Assembly (NCBI GenBank): GCA_030446465.1
Contig: JAUJNI010000002.1
Span: forward strand, 682,027 to 746,026
Source of the DNA: Actinomycetota bacterium
GTDB lineage: Bacteria > Actinomycetota > CADDZG01 > WHSQ01
DNA: 64,000 bases
Direction: 5' to 3'
Positions within the stretch are counted from its first letter, which is position 1. Each line of letters opens with the position of its first letter. The translations under genes and the position numbers were made by a program. A model generated the notes under the pieces. It ran no database searches. It was not told where the DNA came from and saw only the letters and a program-made list of their open reading frames with translations. Shown here in pieces: positions 1-11,915 of the stretch.

Positions 1-1
1 C

Positions 2-583
2 CTCCTGCTCGTTGCGGCGCAGCCGCTGGCCGACACCACCTTGAGGTACGGCGTCATGACCGGTGGTGGGGCGGCGCTCGTGGGGCGCGTCCTTGCCGCC
101 TTCGCTATCGGCCTTCCCGCGTACTCCGCATTCCTCGTCTTCACCCGCGCCTACTACGCATTTGGAGACACGAAGACCCCCGCGCTCGTCAACATTGCTA
201 CCGTGGCGGTGGCGAGTGTGACGGGGTCGCTGCTTTTCCTCGCCGCGCCCCGAGGGTGGGCTGTGGCGGGGCTCGCTCTGGGGCATTCCATCGCATTCCT
301 AATCGGCGCGGTCGTGCTGATCCGGTTGTTGGGCCGCAGAACCGGCCCCGTACTGACTGCCGACCTGAGCAAGTCGCTCGGGATGGCGGCCTCGGTCACC
401 GCGCTGGCGGCGGTGCCGATGGTGGCGAGCCGCTGGCTGCTCCCCGAGGCGTCCAACCTGCAAGCGCTCGTGAACCTCGGCGCCACTGCGGTGCTTGGAT
501 CGGTCGTCTATCTCGCTGCGATGACGGCGTTGAGATCACCGGAGCTTGCCAGGGTCCGACGGTTGCTGAGCAGGCCCTCGTGA
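2..583 (+). CDS. murJ: MurJ/MviN-like lipid II flippase, C-terminal part (5' truncated by window edge)
   Basis: The reading frame is open from the first bases of the window, so only the last 190 or so residues are present. They form alternating hydrophobic segments with the conserved stretch FTRAYYAFGDTKTPALVN, typical of the C-terminal half of MurJ/MviN flippases, which move lipid-linked glycan precursors across the cytoplasmic membrane. The stop overlaps the GTG start of the following glycosyltransferase (GTGA), so the two are probably co-translated. Family assignment is good; whether the substrate is lipid II or another lipid-linked glycan cannot be told from this fragment. Confidence 0.8.
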   Translation, partial: LLLVAAQPLADTTLRYGVMTGGGAALVGRVLAAFAIGLPAYSAFLVFTRAYYAFGDTKTPALVNIATVAVASVTGSLLFLAAPRGWAVAGLALGHSIAFLIGAVVLIRLLGRRTGPVLTADLSKSLGMAASVTALAAVPMVASRWLLPEASNLQALVNLGATAVLGSVVYLAAMTALRSPELARVRRLLSRPS

Positions 584-1683
584 GTGACCAAGAGATCAGG
601 GTCCTGCAAGTCCTCGGCCGGTCCGCGGGAGGCATCGCGCGCCACGTCGCCCAGGTGGCCGCCGCGCTCGACGGGGACGGCCTGGTGATCGACATCGCCG
701 GCCCCCCCGACCTTCCGATAACGATGCCCAAGCCGGTCGCTCCCGCCGTCATCCCCGACGGGCCCACCGGACACCGGCAAGCGGTCGCCAGGCTCCGCGC
801 CATCCTTCAACAGGGCCACTACGACATCGTTCACGCTCACGGCTTGAGGGCGGGCATCGACGCCGGGATGGCCGCGCGTCGGCTCGGGGTACCGTCATTC
901 GTGACGGTTCACAACCTCGTGCGTAACGATGTCTCGGGGCGCCTGAAGGCCACCTTCTACAACTGGGCGGAGCCCTTGTCGGTCGGGCTTAATGCAAGGA
1001 CCTTCGCGGTCTCAGAGGAGATCGCAAGTCGCCTGCGCGCTCGAGCGGGCCGCCGGGCCGACAAGATCGAGGTGCTGCGCCTCGGCGTCGGCGACGCGCC
1101 GGCTACCCGACGCCCCCCGGACCAGGTGCGGCAGGAGCTGGGCGTTACTCAGGAGGGAAGCCTCATCGTGACCGCTGCCAGGCTGTCGGCCCAAAAGGCG
1201 CTGCCGGTCATGCTGGCAGCCCTCAGCCGGCTACCGGAGGACGTGCGGCTGGCGGTCCTCGGTAGAGGACCCGACGAGATGAGCTTGAGGACACAGGCGA
1301 CGGCGCAGGGCCTCGGCAAACGGGTGGCGTGGCTGGGATGGCGCGACGACGTCGCCGACTACCTCGCCGCGGCGAACGCGTTCTGCCTGTCGTCGAACTG
1401 GGAGGGTGTCCCGCTCGCGGCGCAGGAGGCGATCCTGCTCGGCATCCCTGTGGTGGCAACCGGCGTGGGCGGCATGCCGGAGCTGGTTGAGGACCGGGTC
1501 TCCGGCCGGCTCGTTCCCAAGGGCGACGCGCACGCGCTGTCGAAGGCGTTGCAGGAAGTCCTGTTCGATAAGGAGCGAGCGAGCCGGTACGCCTCGGCGG
1601 CGAAGGCGCGCCTGGCACAACGGTTCTCCACAGCGGGCATGCTGGCGCGCCTTACAGAGGCCTATCGGGGGGCCGCCGGATGA
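580..1683 (+). CDS. Glycosyltransferase family 4 (GT-B fold)
   Basis: A 367-residue protein starting at a GTG that overlaps the upstream stop; the open frame extends further upstream, but that part lies over the flippase gene. The N-terminal domain has GGIARHVAQVAAALD and the C-terminal nucleotide-sugar domain has SNWEGVPLAAQEAILLGIP, with the E-x7-E type motif of GT4 enzymes that transfer a sugar from a nucleotide donor. It sits between a flippase and a membrane enzyme in an overlapping operon, which suggests synthesis of a lipid-linked or cell-surface glycan. Donor and acceptor cannot be predicted. Confidence 0.82.
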   Translation: MSDQEIRVLQVLGRSAGGIARHVAQVAAALDGDGLVIDIAGPPDLPITMPKPVAPAVIPDGPTGHRQAVARLRAILQQGHYDIVHAHGLRAGIDAGMAARRLGVPSFVTVHNLVRNDVSGRLKATFYNWAEPLSVGLNARTFAVSEEIASRLRARAGRRADKIEVLRLGVGDAPATRRPPDQVRQELGVTQEGSLIVTAARLSAQKALPVMLAALSRLPEDVRLAVLGRGPDEMSLRTQATAQGLGKRVAWLGWRDDVADYLAAANAFCLSSNWEGVPLAAQEAILLGIPVVATGVGGMPELVEDRVSGRLVPKGDAHALSKALQEVLFDKERASRYASAAKARLAQRFSTAGMLARLTEAYRGAAG

Positions 1684-3844
1684 AGGCTCGTGTGCTGGTG
1701 GTGCTGGTAATGGTGCTCGCCACCGGCCTTGACGCGGCTCCCACCAGGGCTGAGCAATCGTGTGCTCACGCGGTGGTCCTGATGCTTCCGGGAGTCATGT
1801 GGAGCGACATCGACAGGGCGGCGCCTCCCGCCATCCTTGGGGCGATCGAAGACGGGTCCTCTGGCTCCATGTCGGTCAGGACGATCAGCTCCAGAACGTC
1901 GTACTCCTCTGGCTTCGCGACGGTAGGGGCGGGGGCCAGGGTCGACGGCGGGGCGACGACCGGTGGTCCTGCTCGCCCGGCCGGCTCGAAGCTGCTGGAG
2001 CCAGACGTTCCCGTCGCCGGTGTCGGCGAGCTCCGGGAGCTGGCGTCCTCCGCGGGGTACGGGGCCGAGCCGGGGGCGCTCGCCTCGGCGCTGGGGGCCC
2101 CCGTGATCGCGCTGGGCAACGCAGACCTTGGCAAACCGGCTCCCGCGACCGTGGGCTACGGGCGTTGGAGCCTGTTGGCCGCCATGGACCGAAGCGGCAC
2201 GGTGGACCTGGCGGCGACCAGCCCTCGGCTCCTCGTTCGTGATCCTTTCGCTCCCTACGGCACCCGCACGAACGACCGGGCCCTGAGAAGGGTCGTCGAT
2301 CGAGCTCTCGGGATCCGTTGCTCCGTGGTGATCGTCGACCACGGGGACCTGGCACGGGCGGACCAGTGGGCGATGGCAACCCTTGGCTCGGCGGCCTCAC
2401 AGCGAGAGCAGGCCCTGCTCGCAAGCGACGAACTCCTCGGGCACATCCGTTCGAAGTTGACCCCCGAGGACCTCTTGCTGATCCTGTCGCCCACTTCCCC
2501 CGCGTGGGAGCCTGAGGCTCATCTCGGGGTCGCGATCGCGGTCGGCCGAGGGTTCACGCCCCGCGGCACACTCGAGTCGGCCTCCACCCGCCGGCGAGGG
2601 ATCGTGACGTTGCCCGACGTTGCGCCGACCGTGCTCGAGCACCTGGGGGGCGAGCGTCCTCCCGCCATGAACGGCCGTCCCTTCTACTCGAGCAGTCCGG
2701 GGCTCGACGACCCCATGCGGGAAGCCATCGATCTCGATCGTGAATCGGTGTTCGTAGATTCCCTGAGGGGCCCGCTCAGCGGCGCTTTCGTCGTCTTCCA
2801 AGGCATCGTGTTCCTGCTCATCCTTGCGCTGTTGTACCCGCGGGAGCGAAGGGGCACGGTCGCCGGCAAGGTCGGACGCCCGCTCGAGATCGCCGGCCTT
2901 GCCGTGGTCGCCTTTCCCGTGACCACTTATGTGGCAGGCGCCGTGCAGGGGCACGAGCTGGGGCCGGTGTGGTTTGTAGCGCTGCTGGTTGGCATAGATG
3001 CAGTGCTCGTGGCGGCGACGTCTCTTGTGCTGAGGAGCTCGCTCGACAGATTGCTGGTCCTCACCGCCTTCACCTTGGTGGTCGTTGCGAGCGACCTGGT
3101 GGCCGGCAGCCGCCTCCAGCTGAATACCGTGTTCGGCTACTCGCCGATCGTCGCCGGAAGATTCACGGGAGCCGGCAACATCGTCTTCGCGGTGCTCGGC
3201 GTCGCCGCCGTGATGACGGGTGCTCTGATCGCCCATCGGTGGGCGGGCCGGAAGGCCGTCCTGGGTGTGGTGGCGCTGGTCTTCGTCGGCGCCGTCGTGG
3301 TGGACGGGGCACCTCAGTTCGGCAGCGACGTGGGAGGAGTGCTGGCTCTAGTCCCCGCCTTCGGGTTCACGTGGTTGCTCCTGTCCGATCGCAGGCCCAG
3401 CCTCAAGGTCATGCTGCTGGCAGTGGCGGGGGCCCTGGCCGTGCTCGGGCTGTTCCTGGTGGTCGACCTGGCCAGGCCCCCGGAGTCCCAAACGCATCTC
3501 GCCCGCTTGTTCGAAGACGCGACCGCGCGCGGCCCGGGGGTCGTGGTGGACACCATCATGCGCAAGGCGGGGGCCAACCTCCGAGTGTTCCGTTCGACCG
3601 TGTGGACCTACTTCGTCCCGCCGGCCCTTCTGGTGATGGCCTATCTCTTGTACCGGCCGAGCGGCCGGTGGCAGCGCCTCGCGGAGGCCTACCCCAAGCT
3701 GCGCTCAGGGTTCATCGGGGGCCTGGTGCTGGCGGTGCTGGGCTTTGCCGTCAACGATTCCGGGATAGTGATCCCCGCGGTGGTCCTCTCCTTTTTGGTC
3801 CCCATGGCGTTGCTCGTGCACCTTTCGATGGAAGAGACGACTGC

Positions 3845-3848
<4 letters not shown>
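1680..3848 (+). CDS. Exported/membrane protein with alkaline-phosphatase-superfamily-like N-terminal domain
   Basis: A 722-residue protein. Residues 1-25 are a signal peptide (MKARVLVVLVMVLATGLDAA). Residues about 30-340 look like an alkaline phosphatase/sulfatase-type domain, with LMLPGVMWSDID near the start and VTLPDVAPTVLEHLG near the end. Residues about 360-720 hold roughly ten hydrophobic segments. The domain would lie outside the membrane. Start ATG overlaps the upstream stop (ATGA) and the stop overlaps the next GTG. The place between a GT4 enzyme and a MraY-like enzyme suggests a role in an extracytoplasmic glycan or phosphodiester step. The catalytic activity is inferred only; I could not confirm a complete metal-ligand set. 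Confidence 0.6.
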
Positions 3849-6476
<2,628 letters not shown>

Positions 6477-6485
6477 GAAGTCGTA

Positions 6486-7598
6486 ATGAAGGTCGGCGTA
6501 CCCCGCGAGCTCAAGGACAACGAGTACCGGGTAGCCATAACCCCTTCGGGAGTTCGCGAGCTGGTCGTTCACGGACACGAGGTGGTTATCGAGACCGATG
6601 CCGGCGCCGGCTCGAGCATCCCGAACTCTTTGTTTCAGAGAGCCGGCGCGACGATCCTGCCCGATGCCGACGAGGTTTTCGCAGCGGCAGACATGGTTCT
6701 CAAGGTCAAAGAGCCCATAGAAGAGGAGTTCCCCAGACTGCGGGAGGGCCTGGTTCTCTTCACGTACCTGCATTTGGCCGCTTCAGAGCCCGTTACGCGC
6801 GCGCTCGTTGATTCGGGGACGACGGCCCTTGCTTACGAGACGGTTGAGCTGCCCGACGGTTCTTTGCCTCTGCTCGCTCCCATGAGCGAGGTTGCGGGGC
6901 GGATGGCGCCTCAGGTCGGCGCCAGCTTCCTCGAGCGGGCGAACGGGGGCCGGGGGATCCTCATGGGTGGCGTCTCGGGCGTGGCACCCGCTCGTGTGGT
7001 GGTCATCGGCGCAGGGATGTCGGGGATGAACGCTGCCTCGATAGCGCAGGGGATGGAAGCCGACGTCGTCATCCTCGACAAGAACATCAACAAGCTCAGA
7101 GACGTCGACCGCATCCATCAGGGCAAGATCCTCACGCTCGCGTCGAGCCGTCTTGCGGTGGAGGAGCTCGTGACCTCGGCCGATCTCGTGATCGGAGCGG
7201 TCCTCGTCCCGGGGGCCAGGGCCCCCAAAATCGTCTCGGAGGACGCGGTCAGAGAAATGAAACCTGGGTCCGTGGTGGTCGATATCTCGATAGACCAAGG
7301 CGGGTGCATAGAGACCTCCCGAATGACGACGCACTCCGAGCCGACCTACCTGGTGCACGACGTCGTCCACTACTGCGTCGGCAACATGCCAGGAGCCGTC
7401 CCGCACACCTCGACTTACGCGCTCACGAACGCGACGCTTCCCTACGTCATCACACTCGCCGAGCTCGGGGTAGAGGAGGCCGTCGCAGAGGACCCGGCTG
7501 TGGCCAAAGGCGTCAACACCTACAAGGGCTCATTGGTCTACGAACCGGTAGCGGAGGCACACGGACTTGAGTGGGTCCCTCTCGACAAGCTCACCTGA
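6486..7598 (+). CDS. ald: Alanine dehydrogenase
   Basis: A 370-residue NAD-dependent enzyme that interconverts alanine with pyruvate and ammonia. It begins MKVGVPRELKDNEYRVAITP, the family N-terminus; catalytic Lys and His lie in VLKVKEP (about residue 75) and YLHLAASEP (about 95); the Rossmann fold is VVVIGAGMSGMNAASIA (about 170-186). The 3' end overlaps the start of xerD by 32 bases. It follows pyrG by nine bases, so it probably belongs to the same transcript. Confidence 0.96.
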   Translation: MKVGVPRELKDNEYRVAITPSGVRELVVHGHEVVIETDAGAGSSIPNSLFQRAGATILPDADEVFAAADMVLKVKEPIEEEFPRLREGLVLFTYLHLAASEPVTRALVDSGTTALAYETVELPDGSLPLLAPMSEVAGRMAPQVGASFLERANGGRGILMGGVSGVAPARVVVIGAGMSGMNAASIAQGMEADVVILDKNINKLRDVDRIHQGKILTLASSRLAVEELVTSADLVIGAVLVPGARAPKIVSEDAVREMKPGSVVVDISIDQGGCIETSRMTTHSEPTYLVHDVVHYCVGNMPGAVPHTSTYALTNATLPYVITLAELGVEEAVAEDPAVAKGVNTYKGSLVYEPVAEAHGLEWVPLDKLT

Positions 7599-8544
7599 GA
7601 TTCCTCCTGCGCAGCAGGGAGCCGGCAGAGTAATCGACGAGTTCATCTCCCATCTAAGGTCGGAGCGCGGGCTGGCCGCCAACACGATCAGCGCCTATGG
7701 GCGCGATCTCGCGCTATGGAGGAGGCACTGCGCCTCGAATGGGATCGACCTGCGGGCCGCCCAGCCGGGGGACCTGACGGACTTCTTGGACCGGGTCCGG
7801 GCGGGCGCAGCTCCTGCTTCCACGCCGCTCGCGCCCTCGAGCGTGGCGCGACTGCTGGTGTCGATTCGGTCCCTCTACCGCTTCATGTCTCGTGAGGGAT
7901 ACGTGCAGACCGACCCAACGGCCACGATCGGAAGCCCGGCTCGTCCCCGTTCCATACCGAAGGCAATCCGCCTCGATCAGGTCGAGGCGCTGGTGGAGCT
8001 GCCGCGTACCGACGACCTGCTCGGCAGGCGGGATCGAGCGATGCTGGAAACCCTGTACGGCACAGGCGTGCGCATATCCGAGCTGGTGGCTCTTGACGTT
8101 GATGACGCCGACCTCGAGGGGGGGTCCCTGCTGGTGAGAGCCGGCAAGGGGAGCAAGTCGCGTCACGTGCCTGTGGGTCGTGTGGCACGGGAAGCAATCG
8201 CTGCCTACGTCACCCAGACCAGGACGGTGCTGGCCGGCCGCTCCGACGGCCCGAGGGCGCGCGGTGCCTTGTTCCTCAATGGCCGCGGCGGCCGGCTCAG
8301 CAGGCAGGGATGCTGGAAGATCATCAAGGCGTACGCCCGTCGCGCGGGCCTGGAAGAGGTCGTCTCCCCCCACACCCTCCGTCACTCGTTTGCAACCCAC
8401 CTGCTCGATCGGGGCGCCGATATAAGGGTGGTGCAGGAGCTACTCGGTCACGCAAGCCTGACCACCACCCAGGTGTACACCCTGGTGAGCGCTCCGAGGC
8501 TGAGGGAGGTCTATCTGGCGGCGCATCCCAGGGCCAGGGGATGA
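7567..8544 (+). CDS. xerD: Tyrosine recombinase XerD (chromosome dimer resolution)
   Basis: A 325-residue site-specific recombinase. The N-terminal SAM-like core-binding domain contains [19 protein letters not shown]; the catalytic domain has Arg in [13 protein letters not shown], the [12 protein letters not shown] box, [13 protein letters not shown] and the C-terminal Tyr. These are the R-K-H-R-H/W-Y residues of XerC/XerD. The only plausible start is TTG 7567, inside the end of ald. The stop overlaps the deoB start (ATGA). XerC versus XerD cannot be settled by motifs alone, but the neighbourhood matches xerD of mycobacteria. Confidence 0.92.
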   Translation: MSGSLSTSSPEIPPAQQGAGRVIDEFISHLRSERGLAANTISAYGRDLALWRRHCASNGIDLRAAQPGDLTDFLDRVRAGAAPASTPLAPSSVARLLVSIRSLYRFMSREGYVQTDPTATIGSPARPRSIPKAIRLDQVEALVELPRTDDLLGRRDRAMLETLYGTGVRISELVALDVDDADLEGGSLLVRAGKGSKSRHVPVGRVAREAIAAYVTQTRTVLAGRSDGPRARGALFLNGRGGRLSRQGCWKIIKAYARRAGLEEVVSPHTLRHSFATHLLDRGADIRVVQELLGHASLTTTQVYTLVSAPRLREVYLAAHPRARG

Positions 8545-9725
8545 CGCAGCCTGACGTCCGGGCCGTCGCGGTTGTGGTGCTGGACTCGGTCGGCATCGGT
8601 GGGGCCCCCGACGCAGCCCTGTTCGGCGATGAGGGCTCGGCGACCCTCCAGCACACCGCCGAGGCGGTCGGGGGGCTCCGGCTCCCACACCTCGAGTCGC
8701 TCGGCCTCGGCCGGATAGCAGACGTCGCCGGGGTCGCCGCCGTCGCCACACCCAGGGGCGCGTTCGGGGCGATGGTCGAAGTGTCACCAGGCAAGGACAC
8801 CACGACTGGGCACTGGGAGATGGCGGGGGTGATCCTCGACAAGCCGTTTCCCACCTACCCCGAGGGATTCCCTAAAGAGCTGGTTGAGTGTTTCGAGCAG
8901 GCTTCGGGAGTCGAGGTCATCGGGAACAAGGCGGCCTCGGGTACCGAGATCATCGCGGAGCTCGGTCCGGAGCATGTCGCGACCGGCAAGCCCATCCTGT
9001 ACACCTCAGCCGACAGCGTGTGGCAGATCGCCGCCCACGTAGAGGTCATCCCCCTCGAGCGTCTCTATGAGCTCTGTGCCATAGCTCGGCGGCTCCTGAC
9101 GGGTGACCACGAGGTCGCACGCGTCATCGCCCGGCCCTTCAGGGGCGAGCCCGGCTCGTTCGAGCGAACTTCGGACCGCCACGACTTCGCAGTGGCCCCT
9201 CCCGGCGAGACGACGCTCGACGCGCTGGTTTCGGCAGGCCTCGAAGTGCGCTCGGTCGGCAAGGTCGCCGATATCTTCGCCGGCCGGGGGGTGACCGCAT
9301 CGAGGCCTACCAGGTCCAACGACGAGGGCGTCTCTGCAACCGTCGAGGAGCTAAGGGCGATGGGTCGAGGGCTTGTCTTCTGCAACTTGGTCGACTTCGA
9401 TCAAGCCTATGGTCATCGCAACGACCCCCTCGGGTACGCCCGGGCGCTCGAGGCCTTCGACGAGCGACTTCCCGAGCTGGTTGAGTGCTTGGGGCCAGAC
9501 GACCTCCTGCTGATCACCGCCGATCACGGCAACGACCCGACTACGGAGTCGACCGACCACTCGAGGGAGCGGGTGCCGCTGCTAGTGGTGGGGGACCGGG
9601 TGGCGCGGGGGGCGGACCTCGGCGAGAGGCGCTCGTTCGCCGACCTCGGCGCGACCGTGGCTGCCCTTCTCGGTGTCCCGCACACCACTCCGGGCGCCAG
9701 CTTCGCCGGCCCGCTGCTCGGATAG
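8541..9725 (+). CDS. deoB: Phosphopentomutase
   Basis: A 394-residue enzyme of the alkaline phosphatase superfamily that interconverts (deoxy)ribose 1- and 5-phosphate in nucleoside salvage. Metal and phospho-threonine motifs are visible: [15 protein letters not shown] at the start, [10 protein letters not shown] (about residue 86, with the phosphorylated Thr) and [11 protein letters not shown] near the end. ATG 8541 overlaps the xerD stop. Length is normal for DeoB. Confidence 0.94.
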   Translation: MTQPDVRAVAVVVLDSVGIGGAPDAALFGDEGSATLQHTAEAVGGLRLPHLESLGLGRIADVAGVAAVATPRGAFGAMVEVSPGKDTTTGHWEMAGVILDKPFPTYPEGFPKELVECFEQASGVEVIGNKAASGTEIIAELGPEHVATGKPILYTSADSVWQIAAHVEVIPLERLYELCAIARRLLTGDHEVARVIARPFRGEPGSFERTSDRHDFAVAPPGETTLDALVSAGLEVRSVGKVADIFAGRGVTASRPTRSNDEGVSATVEELRAMGRGLVFCNLVDFDQAYGHRNDPLGYARALEAFDERLPELVECLGPDDLLLITADHGNDPTTESTDHSRERVPLLVVGDRVARGADLGERRSFADLGATVAALLGVPHTTPGASFAGPLLG

Positions 9726-9749
9726 CCCGTCTGGAGCTCATCCTGGGTC

Positions 9750-9778
9750 TTGTGCCGAGAGCAGCGATCCTGTAGCGT
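9750..9778 (+). promoter_or_regulatory. Candidate sigma-70-type promoter upstream of parA
   Basis: TTGTGC at 9750-9755 and TAGCGT at 9773-9778 are separated by 17 bases, in the 110-base gap before the ParA-like gene. The match is partial, so this is a weak prediction. Confidence 0.35.
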
Positions 9779-9793
9779 CCTCGCCTACAAAGT

Positions 9794-9806
9794 GACTTGT
9801 CGATAA
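9794..9806. repeat. Intergenic TCGACTTGT-type repeat, copy 1
   Basis: GACTTGTCGATAA lies 30 bases before the parA start. It is the first of a family of related words (core GACTTGTCGACAAGTC) found in nearly all true gaps between 9.7 and 25.3 kb but not seen by eye in the gaps after 26 kb. Confidence 0.5.
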
Positions 9807-9835
9807 ATTGCCATAGCGACTAGAGGGGAGGCGGT

Positions 9836-10735
9836 ATGGAGGACGCCACGGGGATGGCGGCCGGGGCACCCGCAACGATCGAGCGGCCCCAAGCATCTGG
9901 GCCCGCGGGGCAGAGCGAGGGATTCCTCCACGAGTCGTCCCCGCGGACGGCCCGGATCATCGCGCTCGCGAACCAGAAGGGCGGCGTGGGGAAGACGACC
10001 ACGGCAATCAACCTCTCGGCGGGGCTGGCAGAGCTCGGCCAACGGGTGCTGCTGGTCGATTTCGACCCCCAGGGGGGTTGTGGGATCGGACTCGGGGTCG
10101 AGCCAGGCTCGCTGGACCTTTCCGTCTACAACGCTCTGCTCGACCGTAACTGCGCTACCGAAGACGTGGTTCACAAGACCTCGGTGCCGGGGCTCGATTT
10201 GCTGCCTTCCAACATCGACCTTGCCGCTGCCGAGATAATGCTGGTTCAGGAGGTTGCCCGAGAGCAGACCCTGACCAGAGTCCTGGCACCACTAAGGGTC
10301 AAGTATGACTTCATCCTTATAGATTGCCCCCCCTCGCTTGGCCTTCTGACCATCAACGCCCTCACCGCGGCAGACGGAGTCATCGTGCCGCTCGAGTGCG
10401 AGTACTACGCGCTGAGAGGCATGGCGTTGCTGATGGATTCGATCGAGCGCATCAGGGACCGCCTCAACCCCCGGCTTCACATCGACGGGATCCTCGCCAC
10501 CATGTACGACGGCCGGACCTTGCATGGAAAAGAGGTCCTGACCAGGGTCGCCGACGCCTTCGGCCCCCGTGTCTTCGACACGGTTATCAGGAAGACCATT
10601 CGGTTCGCCGAGGCGCCGGTGGTGGGGGAGCCGATCCTGACCTACGCCCCCACCTCTCCGGGAGCCTTTTCCTACCGCAAGCTAGCGAAGGAGGTGTTGG
10701 AGCGTGTCGCGTCGAGCGAGTTTGCCAGGAGCTGA
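9836..10735 (+). CDS. parA: ParA/Soj family ATPase
   Basis: A 299-residue protein with a 40-residue Pro/Gly-rich N-terminal extension before IIALANQKGGVGKTTTAI, the deviant Walker A motif with signature Lys (about residues 43-60). VLLVDFDPQGG and FILIDCPPSLGLLTINAL are the Walker A' and B regions. Such ATPases bind DNA non-specifically and position chromosomes or large complexes. ATG 9836 is preceded by GGGGAGGCGG. It overlaps a small downstream gene by 32 bases and lies upstream of scpAB, as in mycobacteria (Rv1708 to Rv1710 order), where it is distinct from the oriC-linked parA. No parB gene or parS site is visible here. Confidence 0.9.
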   Translation: MEDATGMAAGAPATIERPQASGPAGQSEGFLHESSPRTARIIALANQKGGVGKTTTAINLSAGLAELGQRVLLVDFDPQGGCGIGLGVEPGSLDLSVYNALLDRNCATEDVVHKTSVPGLDLLPSNIDLAAAEIMLVQEVAREQTLTRVLAPLRVKYDFILIDCPPSLGLLTINALTAADGVIVPLECEYYALRGMALLMDSIERIRDRLNPRLHIDGILATMYDGRTLHGKEVLTRVADAFGPRVFDTVIRKTIRFAEAPVVGEPILTYAPTSPGAFSYRKLAKEVLERVASSEFARS

Positions 10736-11066
10736 CGAGCTCTTTCGGAGGACCGGCGACAGGACCGAGGCACGGTCGGGTCCGGAAAGTCCACAAGACC
10801 CCAAGTCGACAAAGCTACAAGTAGCCGAGGTCGAGCCGCCGGCTTCAGAGGCGGCGGCGAAGGCGCCCAAGCATGCCGAGAAAGTGACCTTCTATTGCAC
10901 CGCAGAGGACCTCATGGCACTCGAAGGCGCTCGCCTCGCCCTGAGATCGAGGCACCGCCTCCCGGCCGACCGCGGCCGGATCGTCAGGGCAGCGCTTGCC
11001 TATGTGCTGGAGGACTTCGAAGCGCGCGGCGACGACTCGGTGCTCGTGAGAAGGCTCTCGAGCTAG
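10704..11066 (+). CDS. Small ParA-linked protein with ribbon-helix-helix-like C-terminus
   Basis: A 120-residue protein starting at GTG 10704 after GGAGG, inside the end of parA. The first 55 residues are polar and low in complexity. Residues about 60-110 (KVTFYCTAEDLMALEGARLA, then RGRIVRAALAYVLEDFE) show the beta strand plus two helices pattern of ribbon-helix-helix DNA-binding proteins. The overlap with parA suggests a partner that links the ATPase to DNA, but that is inference from position and the predicted fold. Confidence 0.6.
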   Translation: MSRRASLPGADELFRRTGDRTEARSGPESPQDPKSTKLQVAEVEPPASEAAAKAPKHAEKVTFYCTAEDLMALEGARLALRSRHRLPADRGRIVRAALAYVLEDFEARGDDSVLVRRLSS

Positions 11067-11228
11067 AATGCCGGCCGGCATAACTCTAAGGTTTAGGGTT
11101 ATCTTAGTGAGGCATGTGGCCCTGGGACAGAACGGGGAGAGACCCCACTTGTCTACTAGTCGCCGTGTGGACTTGTTGCTTAGTGACTGAATCGTCTAGT
11201 GGACATGGATATATAGATACAAGCTCGG
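11067..11228. repeat. Intergenic gap with repeat copy 2 (ACTTGTCTACTAGTCG cluster)
   Basis: The 162-base gap between the convergent RHH-like gene and the M50 peptidase gene holds ACTTGTCTACTAGTCG at 11147-11162, GGACTTGTTG at 11169-11178 and TCTAGT nearby. I see no strong hairpin terminator here. Confidence 0.4.
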
Positions 11229-11915
11229 CTAGCCCGCTCCCGCGATCGACACCAAGAAGGACGCCACCGTCCGCACCAGCGGCAGCAGCAAGGTGGGTCC
11301 CGCAAAGAGCAGGATCCCAAGGAGGATCAAGAATCCGTACCTGTCGAGGAAGAAGATGATGTTCTGCTTGCTGGGCGGCAGGAAGATCGTCAGCAGACGG
11401 GAGCCGTCCAGCGGGGGGAGCGGGATGAGGTTGAAAACCGCCAGGAAGACGTTGATCGAGAAGAAGATCTGGAGGAACCTGGGAAAGACGCCTTCATTGA
11501 AGGCAGAGAAGCTGCCGAAGGCCACTCCGTACACGATGGCGGCCCCCAGCGCGAGGAGCAGGTTCATCCCGGGGCCCGCCAGGGCCACGATGGCCGGCCC
11601 GAAGCGAGAGGAGCTCAGCGCCTGGGGCCTGAACTCCACCGGTTTGCCCCAGCCGAATCCAACCAGTGCGATGAGGAGCGTCCCCAGGGGGTCGAGGTGG
11701 CGAACCGGGTTGAGGCTAAGGCGGCCCATCGCTCGCGGGAGCCGGTCTCCCTGAAGGTCCGCGGCATAGGCGTGGGCGAACTCGTGTAGGGCGATCGCCT
11801 CGATGATCGCCGCCATCACAAGAAAGAAGACAATGGGGTCCGTGCGCAGGAGGTTTAGGGGAGAGGCTTCCACTGACTCGGTATTGTAGGTGGCGAAGCG
11901 GCCAACGTGGCCCAC
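11229..11915 (-). CDS. Site-2-protease-type (M50) membrane zinc metallopeptidase
   Basis: A 228-residue polytopic membrane protein. The zinc motif HEFAHAYAADLQGD (HExxH, about residue 44) and the distal NLIPLPPLDGSRLL (about residue 163, with the third ligand Asp) define the compact S2P subfamily, which cleaves within the membrane. There is no PDZ domain. Its start overlaps the divergent trpS start by nine bases, so the two promoters must lie within each other's genes or one start is further in. The substrate is unknown. Confidence 0.88.
   Translation of the reverse strand: MGHVGRFATYNTESVEASPLNLLRTDPIVFFLVMAAIIEAIALHEFAHAYAADLQGDRLPRAMGRLSLNPVRHLDPLGTLLIALVGFGWGKPVEFRPQALSSSRFGPAIVALAGPGMNLLLALGAAIVYGVAFGSFSAFNEGVFPRFLQIFFSINVFLAVFNLIPLPPLDGSRLLTIFLPPSKQNIIFFLDRYGFLILLGILLFAGPTLLLPLVRTVASFLVSIAGAG

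Noticed and set aside
9726..11228. parS site near parA
   Set aside because: No TGTTTCACGTGAAACA-like palindrome was found; the palindromic words there are unrelated.
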